A DNA stretch of 64,000 nucleotides. Source: Laspinema sp963821735 (GTDB taxonomy: Bacteria; Cyanobacteriota; Cyanobacteriia; Cyanobacteriales; Laspinemataceae). Under the pieces are notes generated by a model, which did not search any database, had not been told where the DNA came from, and was given only the letters and a program-made list of their open reading frames with translations. Below are positions 10,613 through 20,381 of this stretch, in pieces. The translations under genes were made by a program, and so were the position numbers. The stretch lies in NCBI GenBank assembly GCA_963821735.1, contig CAWGFK010000055.1:1178001-1242000 (forward strand), in the 5' to 3' direction. Numbering within the stretch: the stretch's first letter is position 1; every line of letters begins with the position of its first letter.

Positions 10613-10626
10613 ATTTGGCTACTCCA

Positions 10627-10680
10627 TAGATAAAACCCGCGTTGAGATTTCGATGAACTCAGATGCGCGGGTTTTATCTA
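10627..10680. terminator. bidirectional terminator hairpin
   Basis: Perfect 15-bp inverted repeat: tagataaaacccgcg at 10627-10641 and its complement at 10666-10680, loop 24 bases. The A/T-rich outer stem can serve as a T-run on both strands. It sits between the convergent small ORF and purM. Confidence 0.7.
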
Positions 10681-10690
10681 GCCTTTAAGC

Positions 10691-11720
10691 CTATGCTTCT
10701 GGAATTCCTATCAATTCGCCATTTCCTTCAATGACTTCACCGATTTGATAGGCAGAAATTGCCTGAGATTCAAACCATTGAATGGTTTTTTCGGCTTGAT
10801 TGGCTGGCACAACCACTACATAACCGATGCCCATATTAAAGGTATTAAACATTTCGGGCAAGGTGACATTCCCGACTTCAGCTAACCAGTGTGAAAATGG
10901 GCAGAATCGGCCAACTGTTGGGGTCAATTTGGATGGATAATCCTTCCGGTAAACAACGGGGGAGATTTTCTGGTAATCCACCTCCGGTAATATGCGCCAT
11001 GCCGTGAATTTCTATTCCGGCTTTTCGGGCGTCTAAGACGGGTTTAACGTAGAGTTGGGTGGGGGTGAGCAAGACTTCGCCAACGGATGCGGGGAGGGTT
11101 TCCGGTTTGTCCTGCCAATCGATGTTGCAGTCGCTCACAATTTTTCTAACTAAACTAAATCCATTACTATGCACTCCGGAACTCGCCAGCCCGATCGCCA
11201 CATCTCCCACTTGGATTTGCTGACCCGTGAGGAGTTCGCTTTTTTCCACGACTCCCACACAAAACCCCGCTAAATCATATTCTCCCGGTTGATAAAATCC
11301 GGGCATTTCTGCGGTTTCTCCCCCTAACAGCGCACAACCGGATTGTTTACATCCGTCGGTAATTCCCTGGACTACATTCGCCAGTTGTTCTTGATTCAGT
11401 TTTCCTGTGGCTAAATAATCTAAAAAGAACAAAGGTTCGGCACCGGATGTTAGAACATCATTCACACACATTGCTACTAAGTCAATGCCAACCGTATCGT
11501 GGCGATCGAGCAACATGGCGAGTTTGAGTTTCGTTCCCACCCCATCGGTCCCAGAGACGAGGATGGGTTGCCGATATCCGGTGGGTAACTCGAAATAACC
11601 GCTAAATCCACCAATCCCACCGAGGACTTCCGGTCGATGGGTCCCTGTAACCATATTCCGAATTTTTTGGACAAAGGCTCGACCCGCCTCAACATCCACG
11701 CCTGCTTCTCGATAATCCAT
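10691..11720 (-). CDS. purM: phosphoribosylformylglycinamidine cyclo-ligase (frameshifted)
   Basis: PurM (AIR synthetase) closes the imidazole ring of AIR from FGAM with ATP in purine synthesis. The long frame from 11720 carries the family signatures GTDGVGTKLK, GGETAEMPG and SSGVHSNG. It runs out of frame near 10890, where FTLVS replaces FTWLAEVG. Removing one base (the T at 10890 on the plus strand) restores a continuous 342-residue protein ending in EVIEGNGELIGIPEA, the normal PurM length. Purine biosynthesis is normally essential, so a sequence error is more likely than a dead gene. It is a single gene bounded by a terminator downstream. Confidence 0.9.
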
Positions 11721-12230
11721 GTATCAACCCATCTGAACGGCTATTTCCACCTTGGCTATTTTACAGGGGAGGTAGGACCAATGGATCGCGGGAGGCAGGA
11801 TGTTTTCGGGATTTTTGGGTGCGATCGCCCCTTCCCTCTCCTCAAAACCGAAACTGTTCATCAATTACAGTTTGCAACTCTACACTTGGCAATTGAACAC
11901 AGCGCAAATTTTGCCCCTTGAATGTAAAGTTTTGATAAAGTATTCTTTCCCGCAAATAAATCCGAAACCCTTATTCTATCTAGGTTTAAGTAGGATAGCC
12001 CCAGTTTGGCAATTGTAAAGTTTTAATAAGGTTACACTGTTTTAATCGCCCATACCGATCCCGAAGCCCAAACCTTCGTGATACTCTGTTGCAGTTCAAC
12101 ACACCAAGCCGAAAACGTATCGACTATGAGATAGGGTTGCTCAAGCCCCAAGGAAGGGGCTGCATTGGGTCTATCCCAGGGCCTAACCCCACTCATGATT
12201 GTTCTTTATCAGTTCCTCACAGCAAAATAT
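11721..12230. other. intergenic region between purM and rlpA
   Basis: No gene seen. It holds a direct repeat 91 bases apart, tgtaaagttttgataa at 11923-11938 and tgtaaagttttaataa at 12014-12029, each preceded by ttggcaattg or a close variant. The regular spacing and AT content would fit promoter or operator elements for the divergent neighbours, but that is inference. Confidence 0.4.
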
Positions 12231-13270
12231 ATGAAGCAAAGATTTTGGTGGACAACGGTTGTGCTACTCACGACCGCCTGCGGGACAACCTCAACCAGTC
12301 ATGCTGAACCGAATAGACCCGTCAATTTGAACTCGGATCCAGACCAAATTCAGGTCAGTCCTTGGTCCGAAGTCATCACCAAGATTCAACCCCATGAAAT
12401 CACGGGGAAACCCGCAGCTACCCTCTATGTCCGCAATATTCCCGTCTTGACCTTTATCGAGTCTGCGGAGATAAGTGGGGATTTCAATTCGGAGACTGAG
12501 ATGGGGTCGCAGGATCGGGACTGAAGGCAACGGGATTGAAGGGGTTAAGCAGTTTGGGTTCCAAAGCGATCGCCCAGAGTCCGATTCAGGCCCAGAATCC
12601 CAGGGATCCCGTATCGAGAGCAGAGGCGATCGCCGCCAGCTTGAATCAACTGAGAAACAGTACCGCCACACCAGAAATTACCCTCGAATGGAATGGGGAA
12701 TTGGACGAGGAAGGATACCCCATCCGTGACGAATATCTGATCAAAGTTAATGGCATGGACCTGGTGGCGATCGACGAGCAAACCCGCCTACCAGACACCA
12801 CCAACGACTTAGCGCAAGATGCGATTCAGGCCACCAACCGACTTCGCCGCCTGATTGCCAGCGCACCGGCGATCGCCGAAATTGCCAATCGCCCCCAACC
12901 CAGACCCGAACCGGAACCGCCAACGCTACAAGCTGTCACCCCGGAATATCTTCAATACCAAATCAACGGGATGGCCTCTTGGTATGGCCCAGGATTTCAT
13001 GGTCGAATGAGTGCCAGTGGAGAAATCTTTGACGAAAATGCCTTAACTGCGGCCCATCTGTATTTGCCCTTTGGGACCCAAGTCCGGGTCACCAATCTGG
13101 ATAACGGGAGCTCGGTGGTCGTCAGAATTAACGATCGCGGACCTTATACCGGAGGACGCATTATCGACGTTTCCGCCGCAGCAGCCCGGAATCTGGGCAT
13201 GATCAACAGTGGCGTTGCACAGGTGCGTCTGGAGATTTTAGGCTCCTCCGCCACCTCATCTGCCGAGTAA
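12231..13270 (+). CDS. RlpA-like septal ring lytic transglycosylase (frameshifted)
   Basis: Secreted double-psi beta-barrel protein of the RlpA family, which cleaves or binds denuded peptidoglycan. ATG at 12231 starts a signal sequence MKQRFWWTTVVLLTTAC, whose end resembles a lipoprotein box. The first frame stops at 12524 in a low-complexity linker; shifting near 12500 (one missing base, GAGGAT read as GAGAT) continues into the frame ending at 13270, total about 346 residues. The catalytic domain at the C-terminus shows GMASWYGPGFHGRMSASGE, FGTQVRVTNL and RINDRGPY. The precise repair point in the linker is less certain than in the other frameshifted genes. Confidence 0.82.
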
Positions 13271-13381
13271 TTGGAGGTTGATACCCTAGAGATTAGAAAC
13301 CGGGTTTCTGCCTAGATTTTTGCTACTTGGGGGATTGCAAAATATAAATCCTCCAAACGTTGAACGGGAAGGAAGGTATCT

Positions 13382-13430
13382 GTAGGGGCGCAATGCTTGC
13401 GCCCTTGGGGCGCAAGCATTGCGCCCCTAC
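13382..13430. repeat. 49-bp perfect hairpin element
   Basis: Two perfectly complementary 23-base arms, beginning gtaggggcgcaatgcttg, flank a TTG loop. It lies between rlpA and panC/cmk with no T-run. The sequence type (gtaggggcgcaatgc...) is a dispersed intergenic hairpin known from many cyanobacterial genomes, so it is called a repeat and not a terminator. Confidence 0.8.
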
Positions 13431-13500
13431 ATTGACGGGGCTACTCCGTTGATCCATCACTACGAACGAACGTTTTGGAGAGTTTATTTTTTGGAGTTCC

Positions 13501-13580
13501 CTTAGCCCGCGCAGGCGGGCTTCGTCCGTATAGCCTCCGGGCTTCAGCCTGCGGGTTTTTTACGTTTTTTACTTCCTGAC
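13501..13580. repeat. GC-rich dispersed hairpin with T-rich tail
   Basis: agcccgc-gcag-gcgggct at 13506-13523 forms a tight stem, followed by cttcgtccgtatagcc and a run of T bases near 13557-13575. A related segment with cgtccgtatag appears near 51.26 kb, in the gap before the HEAT-repeat gene, supporting a repeat family. Confidence 0.45.
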
Positions 13581-13651
13581 TTCCGCCTGTATCCTTTCCT
13601 GGGATAAACTACTCTGCAAAGAGTAGATTTGGTCAGGATTTGGGGGTTGTG

Positions 13652-15205
13652 GTGCGCCTGTTTACAACGGTTGTTGCGTTGCGCTGTTATTTAGAACTAC
13701 AGTCTCAGGGTCAGACTGTGGGTTTGGTTCCGACGATGGGAGCCTTACACGCGGGGCACCTGAGTTTAATTGAACGGGCTAGAGCGACCAATGATATTGT
13801 TGTCGTGAGTATTTTTGTCAATCCGCTGCAATTTGGTCCGAATGAGGATTTGCAGCGATATCCTCGCCGGTTAGAGGGCGATCGCCTCCTGTGTGAACAA
13901 GCGGGAGTGGATGTCATCTTTGCGCCAACTCCCGAGGAGATGGGAATTGGGGAAGGGACAGACCCGTCCTTAACTCAGGTGGTCCCTCCGGAGTCGATGA
14001 TGTCTGGGTTATGTGGCCGATCGCGTCCTGGTCACTTTCAGGGGGTCGCGACCATTGTGACCAAACTCTTCAATGTGGTCCAACCGGACCGAGCTTATTT
14101 TGGGCGAAAAGATGCCCAGCAACTGGCGATATTACAGCGGATGGTTGGGGATTTGAACCTGCCGGTGGAAATTGTCCCCTGTGAGATTGTTCGAGAACCT
14201 TCGGGATTGGCAATGAGTTCTCGAAATCAGTATCTCAGCAATGAGGAAAAAGCTTGTGCAGCGGTGCTGTATCGTAGCTTACAAAAGGCTCAGAAAGTTT
14301 TCCTCCGGGGTGATCTAACTCGTCAGGGTATAATTGCTGCGGTTCAAGCTGAATTGAGCCTTGAACCGGACGTTAACCTAGAGTATTGTGAATTGGTAGA
14401 ACCGACAAGCCTTGAATCGATTGAACAGATAGAATCTGCGGGATTAGTGGCGATCGCCGCGAAGATTGGCAACACCCGCTTAATTGATAATATTATCCTG
14501 AAAGACCGGAAACCGATTGTAGCCATAGACGGTCCTGCCGGTGCCGGGAAATCGACCGTCGCCCGTCGCGTTGCGAAACGACTGGGATTGATGTATTTAG
14601 ATACAGGGGCGATGTATCGGGCAATTACTTGGTTAGTTCAGGAAAAAGGGATTGCTTTTGACGATGAACCGGCGATCGCAGAAGTCGTCAGTCGGGCCAA
14701 AATTGAACTAATCGAGACCAGTGAGGACCCGGCGATTCCCACTCAAGTTTGGGTGGATGGATTTAACGTGACTGAAGCGATTAGAACTCAAGCGGTTACC
14801 GCCAATGTTTCCCAAGTTTCTAGCTTGAAAAGCGTGCGACTTCATTTAGTCAAGCAGCAGCAGGAGTTTGGAGAACGGGGTGGAGTTGTTGCAGAAGGGC
14901 GAGATATTGGCACTCATGTTTTCCCCGATGCCGAGTTAAAAATCTTTTTAACCGCTTCTGTGGGAGAACGGGCGCGGCGACGTCAACAAGACCTGACAAA
15001 TCTAGGGGATGAAGGGATTACCCTAGAACAGCTTGAAGACCAAATTGCCCTGCGCGATCGCCTAGATAGCACGCGCAAAATTTCCCCCTTGACAAAAGCA
15101 GAGAATGCGATTGAAATTGATACAGACCATCGGACTATCGATGAAGTCATCGGTGAAATCGTCAATTATTATGCAACAATCGTCAGGGCTAAATTTGAAG
15201 AATAA
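13652..15205 (+). CDS. panC/cmk: fused pantothenate synthetase / cytidylate kinase
   Basis: Bifunctional protein found in cyanobacteria. The N-terminal half (about 1-280) is pantoate-beta-alanine ligase, with LVPTMGALHAGH, FVNPLQFGPNEDL, GRSRPGHFQGVATIV and SSRNQYL. The C-terminal half (about 285-517) is CMP kinase with the P-loop IDGPAGAGKST, DTGAMYRA and EGRDIGTHVFPDAE. It makes pantothenate for CoA and phosphorylates CMP/dCMP. The start is ambiguous: GTG at 13652 gives the usual VRLFTTV beginning, while GTG 13649 and TTG 13640 are in frame. The gene is intact and stands alone. Confidence 0.93.
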   Translation: MRLFTTVVALRCYLELQSQGQTVGLVPTMGALHAGHLSLIERARATNDIVVVSIFVNPLQFGPNEDLQRYPRRLEGDRLLCEQAGVDVIFAPTPEEMGIGEGTDPSLTQVVPPESMMSGLCGRSRPGHFQGVATIVTKLFNVVQPDRAYFGRKDAQQLAILQRMVGDLNLPVEIVPCEIVREPSGLAMSSRNQYLSNEEKACAAVLYRSLQKAQKVFLRGDLTRQGIIAAVQAELSLEPDVNLEYCELVEPTSLESIEQIESAGLVAIAAKIGNTRLIDNIILKDRKPIVAIDGPAGAGKSTVARRVAKRLGLMYLDTGAMYRAITWLVQEKGIAFDDEPAIAEVVSRAKIELIETSEDPAIPTQVWVDGFNVTEAIRTQAVTANVSQVSSLKSVRLHLVKQQQEFGERGGVVAEGRDIGTHVFPDAELKIFLTASVGERARRRQQDLTNLGDEGITLEQLEDQIALRDRLDSTRKISPLTKAENAIEIDTDHRTIDEVIGEIVNYYATIVRAKFEE

Positions 15206-15767
15206 TTACAAGGAATTTGCAGAATATATGGACTAACGGCTAGGGAATTGGAGACAACTCACACCTGAGCATTTTTCGCCGTTTAGGGTGGGTAAAATAC
15301 CATGATTCTTTTGAGTCAATGGCGGAGTTGGGGGTATTTTCATGACTCAACTCCCTGACTACTGACGAACTCTGCGCTAATGTTTTGGGTTGGGTAAATC
15401 CCCTGGAACAGATTCAATCGGTTCCATTGGGTTAGCCCTGTCTCAATGATTCTGACCTGGCAATTAATCCGTGGGAGCATCTTGCTTTCTACGAGAATAA
15501 GGGAGTTTAGGTGTTCCCACGGATTAATCTTATTGTCAGACTGCTGCCCGAGGTGGTATAGCAATATAAAAGTTACAAATTTGTTCTGATTCAGACCCCA
15601 AGCAGGATTTAAAAATCTTGCATATTATCTGCAAGTGATTAGGGAAGCAAAAAAGCTTTTTAACTGAGTTTCTTTCTCAATCAGGGTGAAGGAAAGCGTT
15701 AAAAGTATCAGGGGAATCTACTAAAGAATCACGATAGAATTCGCCAAATAGGGCGGGAGAAATAAGC
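15206..15767. other. intergenic region with an imperfect inverted repeat
   Basis: No gene is supported; the one minus-strand frame (15340-15564) has no recognisable features. An inverted repeat pairs attaatccgtgggagca (15463-15479) with tgttcccacggattaat (15512-15528), one mismatch in 17 bases, loop 32. The last 50 bases should contain the promoter and ribosome site of the deacetylase gene. Confidence 0.4.
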
Positions 15768-16719
15768 GTGGACGAACTGAATCCCTTTTTTTCAAAATCG
15801 ATGGTTTTAATGGCGGCGATCGCTGCGATTAGTACGATTATTATCGGCACCTTTTTGCCTACCCTGATATTATCGGGAGGAATTGTCCAAGCCAGTGGCA
15901 AATCCCCCGAGATTGTTTTAGCATCTCTTGGGGTTCAGGAAGCAATGGCGGTTCGACTGGAGGGGTTTACCAAGGCGATCGCCCAAAAGCAAACGGACAA
16001 GGAAAAACAGTTTACCTTCGCTGTGACCCCAGAGTTTCAAGGGAAAACATTGTACGAGGTGGCCTTAGATGACAGTAACAAGGCGATCGCCCTCACCTTT
16101 GATGATGGTCCTTGGCCGATTTATACTGAGCAAGTCCTAGAGATTCTTAAAGAACACGACATTAAAGCCACCTTTTTTTTAATTGGCCAACACTTAAAAC
16201 ACCATCCGGCAATTGCCCAAAAAGTAGTTGAAGCCGGTCATGCTTTAGGGTAACCATACTTGGAATCATCACTATCATAATGTTCCCCGAGAAGTTGCCG
16301 CTAAAGAAATCGAAGATACAAATGCGCTAATTTATGAAGTAACCGGAACTAAAACGGAGTGGTTTCGGCCTCCGGGAGGGGTACTGACCAATGGATTGAA
16401 CGACTATGCTCATAGTCAAAATTATGCGGTAGCGATGTGGTCTTCTGATGCCCGAGAGTCTTCATTTTCCAGTTCCGGAGCATTAGTTAATAATGTGCTC
16501 AATAGCGCTCAACCTGGGGGAATTGTGCTGTTACACGATGGGGGAGGTAATCGTGCAGCTACGGTGCAAGCCTTACCGATTATTATTACGACACTCAAAG
16601 AACGGGGATATAAATTTGTCACTTTACCCGAACTGTTAGAACTTTACGAACAGCACCAGCAAAGCACTCTTGCTGAAACCACTCCCAATCCAACTCTCGT
16701 CCCAGACGGTATTGATTAG
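15768..16719 (+). CDS. polysaccharide deacetylase, NodB domain (frameshifted)
   Basis: Membrane-anchored or secreted carbohydrate esterase family 4 enzyme, which removes acetyl groups from peptidoglycan or other polysaccharides. A GTG start leads to a hydrophobic segment at about residues 8-40. The NodB motifs follow: ALTFDDGPWP, then the metal-binding histidine motif NHTWNHH, RPPGG, and VLLHDGGG. The frame stops at 16253 exactly inside the histidine motif. Reading GGG at 16248-16250 as GG restores it, giving about 316 residues. The break is therefore most simply a one-base insertion in a G-run. It converges on the WD40 gene across a shared terminator. Confidence 0.85.
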
Positions 16720-16728
16720 GTTGTCATC

Positions 16729-16769
16729 AAATAGGTGAGCTTTTTTGCCGTGGCAAAACTCACCTATTT
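16729..16769. terminator. bidirectional terminator between convergent genes
   Basis: Arms aaataggtgag (16729-16739) and ctcacctattt (16759-16769) pair perfectly, and the loop contains an inner tttttgcc/ggcaaaa stem. T- and A-runs on both sides allow use from either strand. The right arm reaches into the last codons of the WD40 gene. Confidence 0.7.
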
Positions 16770-19700
16770 TGACGGAGTTTGACTGAATTGGCGAGTACAA
16801 AGTTTGGACTCATCTGCCGGAACCGATGGATTATTTTTCAAATAATCTCGGACCCAATGACAAGCATAAGTCAGGGGGTCAAGATTGAGGAGGCGATCGA
16901 GATGCCAGAACATCATAATTTGTTCATCTCCCACCGACACTAACATCGGCAGATTAGGATGAAAAGCAACAGCCCGAATTCCCGCCTGATGACCCGTCAA
17001 AGTCGTGAGTAAAACCCCCTCTCGGGTCCATAATTTAATGGTTTCATCAATACTGCTGGTGGCAATTAAAGACCCATCTGGGCTAAAATCAATCCCCCAA
17101 ACTGCCGCCGTATGTCCAGTTAAGGTTTTGATTAACGTTCCATCTTTGCGCCAGAGTTTAGCGGTCATATCCCCACTACCCGAGGCCATCATTTCCCCAT
17201 CAGGACTAAAGGTCACTTTCCAGACGGCTGCATCATGTCCTTTTATGGTTTTTAAAAGTTCCCCCGATGAGTTCCAGAGTCGAATCGTAGAATCGTTACT
17301 CGCCGAGGCTAAAATTTGACCATCGGGGCTAAATTCAACGCTCCAAGTGGGTGCTGTATGTCCCTTTAACGGTTTTATAAGACCCTCTTGGCGACTCCAC
17401 AACCAGACGACGCCATTGGCATCCCCAGCAGCTAATTTTTCACCTGTGAAGTTCCAGTTAATGGAGAGTAATGCAGCGGTTGCCTCCTCAAAGGTTTGTA
17501 AAACGGTTCCATCAAATTGCCAAATTTTGAGAGTTTTGTCTTCGCTAACCGATGCGATAATTTCCTGATGAGGATGGAAATCGATATTGACAATGGCAGC
17601 ATTGTGACCGGCTAGGGTTTGTAACTCGGTGCCATCGAGTTTCCAGATATTGAACGTTTTCTCACTGCCGGAGGTGGCGATCGCCTTGCCATCAGCACTA
17701 AATGATAATCCGCGCACTAACCCTTTTAAGGTATAGAATTTTTGCTGGAAAATGCTATGGGTTTTCCAAAGAATTGCCACATTTTCTGCACCCGCTGAGG
17801 CAATTTCTTCGCCATCGGGACTAAAGGCCATTCCCCAAATGGCTGCATCATGACCTCGCAGGGTGGAAATTAACGACCCATCCCGGTTCCAAAGTTTTAC
17901 CGTTTTATCCCAGCTTGCTGAGGCTAAAATGTTACTATCCGGGCTAAATCTTAGTTCTTTAACTGTGGCATCATGGGCTTTAAAAGTGTGAAGAAGGGTT
18001 CCTTCTCTTGTCCAAATATTAATCATGCCATCTACCGTACCCGAAGCCAAAAGGGTGTTATCGGGACTAAAGGCGATCGCATAAATCGGCGCTGGATGTC
18101 CGATTAACTCCCGAAGTTTACTCCCATCTGCATTCCACAACTGGATAGCATTATCAATTTTACCCGCTGCAACCGTTTGACCATCGGGACTAAATGCCAC
18201 CGCCCGAATTCCAGTGGGTTCCCCTTCAAACCGGGTCACTAACTCCCCCTGAGAATTCCAAGCTTCAACGGTACTATCAGACCCCCCAGAAATGACCTGC
18301 TCACCATCAGGACTAAAATCAAGACTCCAAATCCCTGAAGTGTTCGCCGTAACCGAACTTAATAACGTCCCATCTCGTTTCCAAAGTTTAACCGTTTTAT
18401 CATCTCCCGATGAAGCTATCAATTTTCCATTGGGACTAAATTTTACCGTTCTCACCACCGCTTGATGTCCCGTTAATGTTTGAAGAAGTTTCCCATTTCG
18501 CTGCCAAATTTTGAGGGTTCCATCGACCCCTGCTGTCACAATTTCTTGACCATCTGGGCTATAATCTACGGCTAAAACTGCCGCAGTATGACTGGTGAGA
18601 CGATTCGATTCTTGAATACTTAAGATAACTTGCCAAAGCGCCGCATCAATGCTATTTTCCAGTTCTGGATCGAGGGTTCTGAACTGTTTTGAGCGTTCTT
18701 TTCCTTTGATAGCTTGCAGGAGAGCATTGAAACTTTTATGAGAGGCAAACAAAGCTTCTGAGGATAACGTAATCGTTCGCAGTTCGCTAATTGCCGTTTG
18801 TTGATATTGCTGATGAGCGAAAACCCCCAAACTGCTGGCGACTATCATGGCAATGCTGACAATTCCTAAGAGGATATTTTGTCGCTTTAAGTGGCGCTGT
18901 TCTAATTCTAGGCGCGCTTCTACTTCTTTGAGTCGTTCCGCTTCTAAAGTTCGGCGAGTCTCCTGGCGGTCTAATTCCTGAGAAGCTGCCAGAAATTGAT
19001 AATCCAAATTACTCAGGCTTTTTCCCTGGGACCAATCGATAATATCCCGTAAGGCTTTCCCGCGCAATAGCCACGATTCATCCTCATATCCAGACACAAT
19101 CCAAGCATCGATCGCCTGGGAATAGGGACGCAGATTTGCCAGTTGGTTCGCGACCCAATCAAAACTAAAAATCTTCTGATAAATCGGATTTTTAATCTGT
19201 AGAATACCTTCACGTTTTTCGATTAATCCCGTTAAAATTAATTCCGTTTGTTCCGGACTGTCATCAGCCGCAATAGGTTCAAATCCCGAGGAGGTTTGCT
19301 CCTCCTCTGAGTGCAGGAGAATTTTTTGATAGAGTCCCAGCAACCGTCCCACTCGCTGTTCACTATAAAGCAGGCGATCGCAGATGGTTTTAAAATGTTC
19401 TGGCTCATCATGGGCTTTCCAATTTTCAATCAGATTCGTTTCTACTAAACTATTAATAAAATCGGGAGTTAATTTCGGATATTGTTCCCCGGAGCGGCTG
19501 GAAATCATTTGACAGAGTTTTTGAGTCAGAAAAGGCTGACCCCCGGTCCAATACAAAATACGTTTTAAGGCTAAATTTGGGTCTGAAAATTGTTTTGAAA
19601 ATCCCGCCAATAATGGCGAATTTTCTTGAAATTCAAATCCTGATAGTTCAATAGCTTTACCAATATTAAAAGGAGTTCGACTTCCATCGGAAATTAAATC

Positions 19701-20270
19701 AGCCGGGGTCGCTACGCCAAATAAAGCAAAGGATAAACGGCCATAATTTTCATTGTCAGCACGCCGGTTATAACAGGCCCGAATCAGGGCAAAAAAATCA
19801 TCGGTCGGAAAATTTAAACTCAGAACGCTATCAATTTCATCAATAAAAATTACAATGGGTTCAGGGACTTGATCCAGGAGAACCGTCTCTAAAAAATCGC
19901 TTAAGCGATTGACATAAGAGCAATGAGTGCGATCGCGCCACCAACTTAACAGATTAACCTGAAGTCGGAATGCCTTGGTCAACAATCCCAGAATCGACCC
20001 ATACCACTGTTCTTGAGTAACCTCTTGGGTCCCAATGGCGGTGACATCAATTACCCCACAGCGAATCCCTATCGATTGCAAGCGGTGGGTCGTTTGTACC
20101 CGCAAACTTGATTTGCCCATTTGTCGCGCATTAAACACATAGCAAAATTCCCCTTTTACCAATTCCTGAAATAAGGTTTCATCCGCTGGGCGAAGGACAT
20201 AAGTGGGAGCATTAAAGGCTAAACTCCCGCCAACTTGATAAGAAAAATCAGAACTTTTAGAAAGTTGCAT
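16764..20270 (-). CDS. AAA-like ATPase with 14 WD40 repeats
   Basis: A large cyanobacterial signalling-type protein of about 1168 residues. The N-terminal AAA_35-type domain (about 10-360) has a Walker A-like RQMGKSSL and Walker B VIFIDEID. A charged coiled-coil segment precedes one hydrophobic segment (LLGIVSIAMIVASSLGVFA, near residue 480). The rest, from about 560, is 14 WD40 units of about 40 residues with the GHxAAVWxxxFSPDG pattern, enough for two seven-bladed propellers. Two units (the eighth and tenth) are degenerate. The first ATG is at 20270; an upstream TTG at 20288 is in frame. The role is unknown; such proteins are thought to act as NTP-switched scaffolds. Confidence 0.85.
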   Translation of the reverse strand: MQLSKSSDFSYQVGGSLAFNAPTYVLRPADETLFQELVKGEFCYVFNARQMGKSSLRVQTTHRLQSIGIRCGVIDVTAIGTQEVTQEQWYGSILGLLTKAFRLQVNLLSWWRDRTHCSYVNRLSDFLETVLLDQVPEPIVIFIDEIDSVLSLNFPTDDFFALIRACYNRRADNENYGRLSFALFGVATPADLISDGSRTPFNIGKAIELSGFEFQENSPLLAGFSKQFSDPNLALKRILYWTGGQPFLTQKLCQMISSRSGEQYPKLTPDFINSLVETNLIENWKAHDEPEHFKTICDRLLYSEQRVGRLLGLYQKILLHSEEEQTSSGFEPIAADDSPEQTELILTGLIEKREGILQIKNPIYQKIFSFDWVANQLANLRPYSQAIDAWIVSGYEDESWLLRGKALRDIIDWSQGKSLSNLDYQFLAASQELDRQETRRTLEAERLKEVEARLELEQRHLKRQNILLGIVSIAMIVASSLGVFAHQQYQQTAISELRTITLSSEALFASHKSFNALLQAIKGKERSKQFRTLDPELENSIDAALWQVILSIQESNRLTSHTAAVLAVDYSPDGQEIVTAGVDGTLKIWQRNGKLLQTLTGHQAVVRTVKFSPNGKLIASSGDDKTVKLWKRDGTLLSSVTANTSGIWSLDFSPDGEQVISGGSDSTVEAWNSQGELVTRFEGEPTGIRAVAFSPDGQTVAAGKIDNAIQLWNADGSKLRELIGHPAPIYAIAFSPDNTLLASGTVDGMINIWTREGTLLHTFKAHDATVKELRFSPDSNILASASWDKTVKLWNRDGSLISTLRGHDAAIWGMAFSPDGEEIASAGAENVAILWKTHSIFQQKFYTLKGLVRGLSFSADGKAIATSGSEKTFNIWKLDGTELQTLAGHNAAIVNIDFHPHQEIIASVSEDKTLKIWQFDGTVLQTFEEATAALLSINWNFTGEKLAAGDANGVVWLWSRQEGLIKPLKGHTAPTWSVEFSPDGQILASASNDSTIRLWNSSGELLKTIKGHDAAVWKVTFSPDGEMMASGSGDMTAKLWRKDGTLIKTLTGHTAAVWGIDFSPDGSLIATSSIDETIKLWTREGVLLTTLTGHQAGIRAVAFHPNLPMLVSVGDEQIMMFWHLDRLLNLDPLTYACHWVRDYLKNNPSVPADESKLCTRQFSQTPSK

Positions 20271-20381
20271 TAGTGAATTATTTCTCAATAAAATTTCTCG
20301 GCTTACTATGCAGCTAAGTTAGAAATTCCAAGCAAATAGAGAGAAAAGGAAATTTTTATAGTTTCCCTTTCTCTCCCTAGA

